Part shown: positions 15,006 to 21,586 of the stretch, piece by piece
How the letters are laid out: every line of letters starts with the position of its first letter
Numbering within the stretch: the first letter of the stretch is position 1
Position numbers and translations under genes: made by a program
Assembly (NCBI GenBank): GCA_904501705.1
Contig: CAJGCA010000012.1
Coordinates: forward strand, 1 to 33,804
Direction: 5' to 3'
Length of the DNA stretch: 33,804 nucleotides
Source of the DNA: Clostridiaceae bacterium
Lineage (GTDB): Bacteria > Bacillota > Clostridia > Oscillospirales > Acutalibacteraceae
The notes under the pieces: generated by a model
Told to the model about the DNA's origin: nothing
The model's database searches: none
The model's input: the letters and a program-made list of their open reading frames with translations, nothing else

Positions 15006-15677
15006 TTATAAAATATGCCCGATAATACACACAAACTGCAGGATGCTTCCTGCCACCACAAACAGATGGAAGATTGAGTGCATATACCGCATTTTCTTAC
15101 CGAGACCGTATAATACCGCGCCGACGGTGTAGGTGATGCCGCCTGCGAGTAGCCACAGCAGTCCCGTTAGTGGAATGGTCTCAATCGCGACTTCTGCCGC
15201 GAGCACGATGCACCATCCCATCCCGATATAGCAGATCATCGAGAGCACGCTGTATTTTTTGAGATCGATGGCGGTGAAGGTCGTCGCCATCGCCGCGAGT
15301 CCCCATACGATGCCGAACAGCACCCACGCCCACGCTGGGTGAGCGGGACGGATGCAGCACAGCAGGATGGGGGTGTAGGTGCCGCCAATAAGGAAGTAGA
15401 TGGTGCAGTGGTCTAGCACCTGCATTACCTTCTTTGCCATCGGGGCGTGAAGCCCGTGGTAGACGCTGGACATCGTGTACAGAGCGATCATCGAGCAGCC
15501 GTAAATAGCGGCGGAAACGATGCTCCATACATTATGGTGCAGGATCGCCACTGCCAGACAGGCGAACAGGGCGATCACGCCGAAACCGCCGCCGAAGATG
15601 TGGGAGACCATATTGAAGATCTCCTCGCCACGGGTGTAATCGGGTAACTGCCGATCGGATAGTCTTGTGCGGGTCAA
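15006..15677 (-). CDS. Hemolysin III / PAQR family membrane protein (YqfA type)
   Basis: The 223-residue protein has seven hydrophobic segments and the metal-binding motifs of the PAQR family: SSVYHGL near TM2, VLDHCTIYFLIGGTYTPILL after TM3, and HSIFHLFVVAG in the last segment. The bacterial role is poorly defined; the hemolysin name comes from an old B. cereus study. The TTG start at 15675-15677 lies four bases after the degV stop, with GGAAG inside the degV end, so translation is probably coupled to degV. A shorter start cannot be excluded. Confidence 0.88.
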   Translation of the reverse strand: MTRTRLSDRQLPDYTRGEEIFNMVSHIFGGGFGVIALFACLAVAILHHNVWSIVSAAIYGCSMIALYTMSSVYHGLHAPMAKKVMQVLDHCTIYFLIGGTYTPILLCCIRPAHPAWAWVLFGIVWGLAAMATTFTAIDLKKYSVLSMICYIGMGWCIVLAAEVAIETIPLTGLLWLLAGGITYTVGAVLYGLGKKMRYMHSIFHLFVVAGSILQFVCIIGHIL

Positions 15678-15681
15678 GTGC

Positions 15682-16551
15682 TTACTTCCTTTCTTCGCCG
15701 ACGAAGAACAGCGCGAGCGTACCGGGGCCGGAGTGAGAGCCGATGACGGGGCCGACGTAGGTGATGATTTGCGTCTCGACGCCGTGCTCCTTCTTCATCA
15801 GATTCGCCAGCTCTTTGGCGTCCTCCTCACAATCACCGTGAGAGATGAACACCGTGCCGTTCTTGTGATCGGATGCAAGCTCGGTGTATTTGTCAGCCAG
15901 TGCCTGGATCGCCGCCTTACGGCCGCGCACCTTGGAACGGCTAATGAGATGGCCATCGTTGTCCATAAAGAGGATCGGTTTAATGCCGAGTAGTCCGCCG
16001 ACGAATGCCACCGTCGGGCTGACACGGCCACCGCGCTTGAGGTATACCAGATCGTCCACCGTGAACCAGATGCACAGGCGCATCTTCATCCCCTCGGCGA
16101 AGGCTGCGGCTTCTTCGATGGTGGCCCCTTTTTCCTTTTCCTTGAGTGTCAGGTAGACGAGCATACCGTGTCCCGCCGATGCGGCGAGGCTGTCAACGGC
16201 GATGAGCTTGCGCTCGGGATATTGCTCCTGCAGCTCCTCGGCGGCAATGCGGCCGGAGTTATAGGTAGTGCTCAGGCCCGAGGAGAAGCCTATGTACAGC
16301 ACGTCGTTACCTGCTTTGAGTTCCTGCTCGAATGCTGTCTTGAATTCCTCGACATTGACAGCCGATGTCTTGGCAGAAGCGCCCTCGCGCATTTTCTGAT
16401 AAAAGTCCTTTTCGCTCATATCGCGGTTGGTGTAGCTTTTCTCGTCACCATCGAAGAGGAAGCGCAGGTCGCAGTGTTTGACGCCCCATTGAGCTAGAAT
16501 TTCGGGGGTAATGTCACAGCCGGAATCGGTGTAAATAACATAGTTACTCAT
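15682..16551 (-). CDS. DegV family fatty-acid-binding protein
   Basis: The 289-residue protein starts with YVIYTDSGCDITPEI and has AKTSAVNVEEF and FSSGLSTTYNSG, the segments that contact the fatty-acid carboxylate in known DegV structures. It continues with VDDLVYLKRGGRVSP and a C-terminal VGPVIGSHSGPGTLALFF. In Firmicutes such proteins (FakB) hand fatty acids to the kinase FakA; no fakA/DAK gene is in this window. The ribosome site is AAGGAG. It is first in a two-gene unit with hemolysin III. Its leader holds a terminator-like hairpin and its far upstream region the shared palindrome, so expression may be regulated. Confidence 0.93.
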   Translation of the reverse strand: MSNYVIYTDSGCDITPEILAQWGVKHCDLRFLFDGDEKSYTNRDMSEKDFYQKMREGASAKTSAVNVEEFKTAFEQELKAGNDVLYIGFSSGLSTTYNSGRIAAEELQEQYPERKLIAVDSLAASAGHGMLVYLTLKEKEKGATIEEAAAFAEGMKMRLCIWFTVDDLVYLKRGGRVSPTVAFVGGLLGIKPILFMDNDGHLISRSKVRGRKAAIQALADKYTELASDHKNGTVFISHGDCEEDAKELANLMKKEHGVETQIITYVGPVIGSHSGPGTLALFFVGEERK

Positions 16552-16590
16552 AAAATAGTCTCCTTGTCTGTTGTGATACGGGTTCGTATA

Positions 16591-16627
16591 AAAGAAAAAC
16601 GCCGCTCGGGACTTGTTTTCCCGACCG
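16591..16627 (-). promoter_or_regulatory. Terminator-like hairpin in the degV leader
   Basis: On the minus strand CGGTCGGG (16620-16627) pairs with CCCGAGCG (16603-16610), seven of eight bases, and is followed by GCGTTTTTCTTT. It lies between the degV promoter and its start codon, so it would end transcripts after about 40 bases unless bypassed. Confidence 0.5.
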
Positions 16628-16640
16628 AACTGCCGTAACC

Positions 16641-16669
16641 AGTATACATGCTTGGCGGGGTAATAGCAA
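16641..16669 (-). promoter_or_regulatory. SigA promoter of degV
   Basis: On the minus strand TTGCTA (16664-16669), a 17-bp spacer and TATACT (16641-16646). Confidence 0.75.
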
Positions 16670-16710
16670 CCTACTGTTAAATAACGAGACTAAACCGCGG
16701 GTTTTCGTAC

Positions 16711-16749
16711 GGTAGAGTTGAAATTGACGAACTCTACTGTGGGTAGAGT
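16711..16749. promoter_or_regulatory. Palindrome copy 2 plus an extra half-site, candidate operator upstream of degV
   Basis: ACTCTACT (16731-16738), GTG and GGTAGAGT (16742-16749) repeat the 8-3-8 element of 5016-5034, with one arm base changed. A third half-site, GGTAGAGTT, lies at 16711-16719. Confidence 0.55.
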
Positions 16750-16757
16750 GACAAAAT

Positions 16758-16796
16758 CGGGCAGAAATCGGCGGCTTAACCGTCGGCTTCTGCCCG
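16758..16796 (-). terminator. Terminator of the DUF378 gene
   Basis: CGGGCAGAA (16758-16766) pairs with 16788-16796, with a second inner CGG/CCG stem. The minus-strand tail is ATTTTG, so it is a moderate terminator. Confidence 0.65.
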
Positions 16797-16808
16797 ATCC
16801 GTCGCGGT

Positions 16809-17012
16809 TCAGCGGTCCCGTTCCTTGGGGGACGAGAACAGCAGAGAGATGCACCAGATGCCCGCGAGACCGACGAGGGTGAAGATAATTCTTGCCCACA
16901 GAGTGCCGGCACCGCCGCAGATCCAGCCGACGAGGTCAAACTGAAACAGACCGATGCTGCCCCAGTTGAGTGCGCCGATGATGGTGAGTGCGAGAGCGAT
17001 CTTGCTGATCAT
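16809..17012 (-). CDS. DUF378 (YuzA-like) small membrane protein
   Basis: The 67-residue protein has two transmembrane segments. The first, IALALTIIGALNWGSIGLFQFDLV, carries the ALNWG motif of DUF378. The second is ARIIFTLVGLAGIWCISLLF. It ends in a charged KERDR tail. The function of the family is unknown. AAAGGAG precedes the ATG. It appears to be a single-gene unit between terminators; no strong promoter was identified upstream. Confidence 0.9.
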   Translation of the reverse strand: MISKIALALTIIGALNWGSIGLFQFDLVGWICGGAGTLWARIIFTLVGLAGIWCISLLFSSPKERDR

Positions 17013-17093
17013 ACGAAAAACTCCTTTCGGTTGTTTGGGTATTGCGGATATTGGAAGTATGCGTAAATTTGCGAAAAATATGCAATATAAGCC

Positions 17094-17122
17094 TTTCTTT
17101 TTTTGCCGGACTGTGTTACAAT
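17094..17122 (+). promoter_or_regulatory. Promoter of the ACT-domain gene
   Basis: TGT plus TACAAT (17117-17122) is an extended -10. A weak TTTCTT at 17094-17099 is 17 bp upstream. Confidence 0.55.
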
Positions 17123-17153
17123 AGAGAAAATTTTATTGCGCGGAGGTTTTGTT

Positions 17154-17423
17154 ATGCGTGCAGTGATCACAGTTGTCGGTAAGGACGCAGTCGGCATTCT
17201 TGCAAAGGTGTCGACCAAGTGCAGTGAGCATCAGATCAATGTGATGGAGGTCACCCAGTCCATCGTGCAGGATATGTTTGCGATGATTATGATGGTGGAT
17301 ATTACAAAGAGCACCATTCCGTTCACGCAGCTCGTAGATGAGATGATGGAGATGGGACGGAAAAATAATCTCGTCATCCACTGTATGCACGAGGATATTT
17401 TCAACGCAATGCACACGATTTGA
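17154..17423 (+). CDS. ACT domain protein (UPF0237 family)
   Basis: The 89-residue single ACT domain (RAVITVVGKDAVGILAKVSTKCSEHQINVMEVTQSI) matches the GcvR/UPF0237 type that binds small ligands such as amino acids. Start: the ATG at 17154 has GGAGG at 17142-17146; the upstream in-frame ATG overlaps the promoter. The UPF0210 gene begins 12 bases after its stop. These two families are neighbours in many Firmicutes, and the ACT protein is a likely regulator or partner of UPF0210. The ligand is not known. Confidence 0.93.
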   Translation: MRAVITVVGKDAVGILAKVSTKCSEHQINVMEVTQSIVQDMFAMIMMVDITKSTIPFTQLVDEMMEMGRKNNLVIHCMHEDIFNAMHTI

Positions 17424-17434
17424 GGATTGGCAAT

Positions 17435-18796
17435 ATGATTAACGTAAAGGATATTCTTGAAACCATCACGATGATTCAGGACGAAAACCTGGATGTGCGC
17501 ACCATCACGATGGGGATTTCTCTGCTCGATTGCTGTGACAGCGACGTCGATCGGATGTGCGCGAAGGTGTATGATAAGATCACCCGCTCGGCTAAGGATC
17601 TCGTGCGCACGGGTGAGTCGCTCGAGAAGGAGCTCGGCATCCCGATCATCAATAAGCGCATCTCCATCACCCCCGCGGCGATGGTGCTCGCCGCCTGTGA
17701 GGATCGCGATGCGGTGAAGCTCGCGAAAACCCTCGAGCGCGCCGCAGTCACTTGCGGTGTCAACTTCCTTGGCGGCTTTTCCGCGCTGGTGCACAAGGGC
17801 TTTTCCGCAGGCGACCGTGAGCTGATAGAGGCAATCCCGCAGGCGCTTGCCGAGACTGAGCACATCTGCGCGTCGGTCAACATCGGCTCGACCAAAGCGG
17901 GCATCAATATGGACGCCGTCGGGCTAATGGGACGCGTGATTCGACAGTCGGCTCAGCTCACCGCCGATCGCGGCTGTATCGGTCCCGCGAAGCTGGTGGT
18001 ACTGTGCAATGCTCCCGAGGATAACCCCTTTATGGCGGGTGCGTTCCACGGCGTCGGTGAGCCGGACTGCGTGATTCACGTCGGCGTTTCCGGCCCCGGT
18101 GTAGTGCGTGCTGCGCTTGCGAAGGCGGGTAAGGACAAGAATCTCAGTGAGATCGCGGACATTATTAAAAAGACCGCGTTCAAGATCACTCGCACGGGTC
18201 AGCTCGTCGCGCAGGAAGCGTCCGCGCGCCTCGGCGTACCGTTCGGCATCGTCGATCTGTCGCTCGCACCGACCCCCGCAGTGGGCGACTCGGTCGCGCA
18301 TATTCTCGAGGAGATCGGTCTTGAGCAGTGTGGCACCCACGGAACGACCGCCGCGCTCGCCATGCTCAATGATGCCGTTAAGAAGGGCGGCGTGATGGCA
18401 TCCTCCCACGTCGGTGGTTTGTCGGGAGCATTCATTCCCGTGACCGAGGATGCAGGGATGATCGCCGCCGCCCGAAGCGGCTGCCTGACGATTGAGAAGC
18501 TCGAGGCAATGACCGCAGTTTGCTCGGTGGGTCTGGATATGATCAACATCCCCGGCGATACGCCCGCCGAGACCATCTCCGCGATCATCGCGGACGAGGC
18601 GGCTATCGGAATGGTCAACTCCAAAACCACCGCTGTGCGTGTTATCCCCGCCATTGGCAAGAGCGTGGGGGAGGAACTCAACTTTGGTGGCCTGCTCGGC
18701 GAAGGTCCCGTGATGCCGCTCAATACGGCATCCTCCGCGACCTTTATTCACCGTGGCGGCCGCATTCCCGCCCCGATTCAGAGCCTGAAAAATTAA
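17435..18796 (+). CDS. UPF0210 (DUF711, PFL-like) family protein
   Basis: The 453-residue protein belongs to UPF0210, whose fold resembles pyruvate formate-lyase/ribonucleotide-reductase barrels but which lacks a known reaction. Conserved-looking blocks are VRTITMGISLLDC, GIPIINKRISITP, CGVNFLGGFSALVHKG, CASVNIGSTKAGINMDAV, CGTHGTTAALAMLND, and LLGEGPVMPLN near the end. Start: the ATG at 17435 lies nine bases after GAGG; an in-frame upstream start would overlap the ACT gene. It forms an operon with the ACT protein. The length is normal for the family. Confidence 0.93.
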   Translation: MINVKDILETITMIQDENLDVRTITMGISLLDCCDSDVDRMCAKVYDKITRSAKDLVRTGESLEKELGIPIINKRISITPAAMVLAACEDRDAVKLAKTLERAAVTCGVNFLGGFSALVHKGFSAGDRELIEAIPQALAETEHICASVNIGSTKAGINMDAVGLMGRVIRQSAQLTADRGCIGPAKLVVLCNAPEDNPFMAGAFHGVGEPDCVIHVGVSGPGVVRAALAKAGKDKNLSEIADIIKKTAFKITRTGQLVAQEASARLGVPFGIVDLSLAPTPAVGDSVAHILEEIGLEQCGTHGTTAALAMLNDAVKKGGVMASSHVGGLSGAFIPVTEDAGMIAAARSGCLTIEKLEAMTAVCSVGLDMINIPGDTPAETISAIIADEAAIGMVNSKTTAVRVIPAIGKSVGEELNFGGLLGEGPVMPLNTASSATFIHRGGRIPAPIQSLKN

Positions 18797-18802
18797 CAAA
18801 CG

Positions 18803-18832
18803 AAAAAGCCGATCCGCAAGGATCGGCTTTTT
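18803..18832. terminator. Intrinsic terminator after UPF0210 gene
   Basis: AAAAAGCCGATCC (18803-18815) pairs with 18820-18832 around GCAA, followed by T's. The A-rich left side could also stop minus-strand transcripts from the RluA-type gene. Confidence 0.88.
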
Positions 18833-18854
18833 TAGTGGTACGATTCGTACTAGA

Positions 18855-19526
18855 TTATATAGTATGGTACTGTTCGTCGGCGAACATATTCCAGGGAAAT
18901 GTATGCATGTCAGGTAGCGAGCGATTGCTAATTGTTTCGCCGCTGATGGGGTGAGGGAAGGATACGCGACAGCTCCATAGTGCGAGTGGACAATGACGCA
19001 GTCCACCATAGCGGCTATCACCTGCAAGCGGCATTTTGCGCGAGGCGAACTGTACACGGATCTGGTGGGTGCGCCCTGTATGGAGGCGCACCCGAACAAG
19101 GCTGAACGTGCCGTTATTGTGTTGAGCTGTCTCGAGCAACTCGTAGGAGAGCTTTGCACGCTTGACGCCGCCGCGCTTGCGATCGACGACATAGGATTTA
19201 TTCTTTTTCACGTCGTGGTAGAGCAGGTCCTCCATCTCGCCGACAGGCTCAGACGGGCGGCCGCTGACAACGGCGAGGTATTCCTTTATAAATTGGGTGT
19301 GATCCTGTACTAAAGAGGACAATAAAGCGGCTGCTTTATCTGTAAAGGCATACACCATTACACCGCCCGCGGCACGATCGAGCCGATGGACCGGTTTGAC
19401 TGCAAGCCCTTGCGCCTCTAGGCGTTTCGGGATACTGTCGCCGCCGTTTGCGTCAATCTGTGATAGTACGCCGCTTGGTTTTATGATGACAATGAGGTGG
19501 CTATCCTGATATAATATCTGTGGCAT
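18855..19526 (-). CDS. RluA family pseudouridine synthase
   Basis: The 223-residue enzyme converts uridine to pseudouridine in rRNA or tRNA. The catalytic segment is KPVHRLDRAAGGVMVY with D50; the usual HRLDxxTSG has Ala-Gly here. Other family blocks are VIIKPSGVLSQ, KEYLAVVSG, and VRLHTGRTHQIRVQFAS. There is no N-terminal S4 domain, so it is a short, RluA/TruC-like form. Start: the ATG at 19524-19526 follows AAAGGA; the in-frame extension upstream runs into the hairpin after the aminopeptidase gene. It is the last gene of the minus-strand run. The RNA target is unknown. Confidence 0.9.
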   Translation of the reverse strand: MPQILYQDSHLIVIIKPSGVLSQIDANGGDSIPKRLEAQGLAVKPVHRLDRAAGGVMVYAFTDKAAALLSSLVQDHTQFIKEYLAVVSGRPSEPVGEMEDLLYHDVKKNKSYVVDRKRGGVKRAKLSYELLETAQHNNGTFSLVRVRLHTGRTHQIRVQFASRKMPLAGDSRYGGLRHCPLALWSCRVSFPHPISGETISNRSLPDMHTFPWNMFADEQYHTI

Positions 19527-19541
19527 AATAATCCTTTCGGA

Positions 19542-19570
19542 AAACGGCTGTGGGATACCCACAGCCGTTT
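19542..19570 (-). terminator. Hairpin between the M18 aminopeptidase and RluA-type genes
   Basis: AAACGGCTGTGGG (19542-19554) pairs perfectly with 19558-19570. The minus-strand tail TTTTCC is weak, so it probably ends only part of the transcripts or protects the 3' end. Confidence 0.5.
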
Positions 19571-19573
19571 CGA

Positions 19574-20983
19574 TTATCGTTTCATTGTGGCGAGGAACGC
19601 CTTGTGCGCCATATACACGTCGATCTTGGATACGATCTCATAGGGTGCGTGCATGCACAGTACGGGCACACCCATGTCGACAGTGTCAACGTCCAGATCG
19701 GCGATATACTGCGCTACCGTTCCACCACCACCGGCGTCGACCTTGCCGAGCTCGCCGACCTGCCACAGCACCTTTTCGCCATCCAGTAGACGGCGGACCA
19801 ATCCCATATATTCAGCGGAAGCGTCGCTTGTGCCGGACTTGCCGCCGCCGCCTGTGTATTTGGTGATGCATACGCCGTAGTTGATCTGTGCGGCGTTGCT
19901 GCGTACCATCACATCGGGATAGATGGGATCGAGTGCGGCGTTGACGTCCGCGGACAGGCAGATGGACTTGGACAGCACGTGATGGCCTTTTTCGCCGAAG
20001 GCCGCTGCCAGATCGTCGATAAAATACGGCAGGAAGGCGGATTTCATACCGGTGTTGCCGGCGGAACCGATCTCTTCCTTGTCAGCAAGGATGGTGACGG
20101 CCGTGTACGCGGGCGTGCCGCAGGCGAGTAGCGCGGTCACAGCGGGGTAGGCACATACGCGGTCATCATGACCATATGCGCCGATCATACTGCGATCGAG
20201 GCCGACGTCCTTCGCGCGAAACGCGGGGACGATCTCCAACTCCGCGGACAGAAAGTCCGTTTCGATGATGCCGTATTTTTCGTGCAGGATGTTGAGAATG
20301 TTGAGCTTGACCGACTCGCTTTCGTCGTCGTGACGGAAGGCGCGCGAGCCGATGAGCAAGTTGAGATCCTCGCCGCGGATGACCTCGCCTGCGGGGCGCT
20401 TCATCTGTTCGCGGCCGAGGTGCGGCAACAGGTCAGTAATGCAGAACACGGGATCGTTCTCGTCTTCGCCAATGTTGACGGTGACCGAGGAGCCGTCCGC
20501 TCGGATAATTACACCGTGCAGCGACAGCGGGATGGTGGTCCACTGGTATTTCTTGATGCCGCCGTAGTAGTGGGTATCAAAGTAGGCAAGCTCGCTGTCC
20601 TCGTAAAGCGGGTTAGGCTTGAGATCGAGGCGGGGAGAGTCGATATGCGCAGCGGCAATGGTGACACCATCGGCGACGGGGCGCGAGCCGATGACTGCGA
20701 GCATCAGCGCTTTGCCACGGTTGTTGACGTACACCTTGTCACCGGCTTTTAACGGAGCATTCGCATCAAAGGGGACAAAACCGGCGGCCTCAGCCATCTC
20801 GATGGCGGCAATGACGGCCTCACGCTCGGTTTTCGCCTTGTCGAGGAAGGTTTTGTAATCTTCGCAGTAGGCGTCCGCTGCGGCGATCTCTTCAATGCAC
20901 AACTTTTTGCTGCCATTCTCGGGATTGTAGCTCAGTTTCTCTTTGAGCAGCTCGGCAGCGGTCTTTTCCTTCTTGTTTTCCAT
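19574..20983 (-). CDS. M18 family zinc aminopeptidase (aspartyl aminopeptidase type)
   Basis: The 469-residue cytosolic metallopeptidase removes N-terminal residues from peptides. Zinc and catalytic motifs are AAAHIDSPRLDLKP (H113, catalytic D115), ILADKEEIGSAGNTG (catalytic Glu pair), LSADVNAALDP, and PVLCMHAPYEIVSK with the last zinc histidine. Inserted glycine runs (TGGGGKSG and DAGGGG) lie in family-typical positions. The ribosome site AAAGGATGG overlaps the stop of the transglycosylase gene 14 bases upstream, so the two are probably co-translated. Whether it prefers acidic residues cannot be told. Confidence 0.94.
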   Translation of the reverse strand: MENKKEKTAAELLKEKLSYNPENGSKKLCIEEIAAADAYCEDYKTFLDKAKTEREAVIAAIEMAEAAGFVPFDANAPLKAGDKVYVNNRGKALMLAVIGSRPVADGVTIAAAHIDSPRLDLKPNPLYEDSELAYFDTHYYGGIKKYQWTTIPLSLHGVIIRADGSSVTVNIGEDENDPVFCITDLLPHLGREQMKRPAGEVIRGEDLNLLIGSRAFRHDDESESVKLNILNILHEKYGIIETDFLSAELEIVPAFRAKDVGLDRSMIGAYGHDDRVCAYPAVTALLACGTPAYTAVTILADKEEIGSAGNTGMKSAFLPYFIDDLAAAFGEKGHHVLSKSICLSADVNAALDPIYPDVMVRSNAAQINYGVCITKYTGGGGKSGTSDASAEYMGLVRRLLDGEKVLWQVGELGKVDAGGGGTVAQYIADLDVDTVDMGVPVLCMHAPYEIVSKIDVYMAHKAFLATMKR

Positions 20984-20997
20984 AGTGCAACCATCCT

Positions 20998-21585
20998 TTA
21001 CGGTATATTGTAGAGTTCTTGGTATTGTTTGCGGGCGTTCTGCACCCGCTGAACGTATTCGGCGGTCTCGGGATAGGGGATTGTGTGAAGACGTACCCCG
21101 TCGGCAGAGTAGGCGGGGTTTTTAAGCCATTCGCCGACACGACCGATCCCTGCGTTGTATGAGGCAAGGAGCGTTTCGGTGTTTTCGAATTGTTCCCTCA
21201 AAAGGGTGATTACATACACGCCGTAGTGAATATTCACCTGCGGATTGTACAGATCCTCGGCGGTGTATTTTCCGTGCTCACCGGCGCGATTCAGTGCCCA
21301 TTCGAGTGTGCTGTCGGTGAGCTGCATAAGCCCTTTAGCGCCAGCAGAGGAGGTCACCTGCGGTTGAAAGCTGCTCTCGGTGTGGATAATCGCGTAAATG
21401 AGCGATGGCTCCACGCCGAATTGTTCGCTCGCGGCGGTAACTTCTTCTGCGAATTGCATCGGGTAAACCGCGGAATAATAGCGTTTGTATCCGTAGTTTA
21501 GCAGCAGAGTACCGAGCAGCAGAATTAAAGCCGTCACCACGGTGATCCATAAAACGGTGCAGAATTTGCGGATTATTTTCGCCAT
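20998..21585 (-). CDS. Membrane-anchored lytic transglycosylase (SLT domain)
   Basis: The 195-residue protein has an N-terminal transmembrane anchor (about residues 12-30) and an extracytoplasmic SLT domain. Catalytic Glu is E70 in IYAIIHTESSFQP, followed by SSAGAKGLMQLT and later LLASYNAGIGRVGEWL, all standard for family 1 transglycosylases that cleave peptidoglycan strands to anhydro-muropeptides. Its ATG lies one base after the TGA of the TsaC-CoaE gene, so translation is coupled. Small proteins of this type sit next to coaE in other Clostridia as far as I recall. Confidence 0.93.
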   Translation of the reverse strand: MAKIIRKFCTVLWITVVTALILLLGTLLLNYGYKRYYSAVYPMQFAEEVTAASEQFGVEPSLIYAIIHTESSFQPQVTSSAGAKGLMQLTDSTLEWALNRAGEHGKYTAEDLYNPQVNIHYGVYVITLLREQFENTETLLASYNAGIGRVGEWLKNPAYSADGVRLHTIPYPETAEYVQRVQNARKQYQELYNIP

Positions 21586-21586
21586 A

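Noticed and set aside
16724..16757. A MerR-type promoter with the palindrome as a 19-bp spacer
   Set aside because: TTGACG lies at the right place on the plus strand, but no acceptable -10 follows at 19 bp and no gene is read from it.
17924..19192. A 422-residue minus-strand frame crossing UPF0210 and the RluA-type gene
   Set aside because: It runs through a terminator and two recognised genes, and the translation has no family features.
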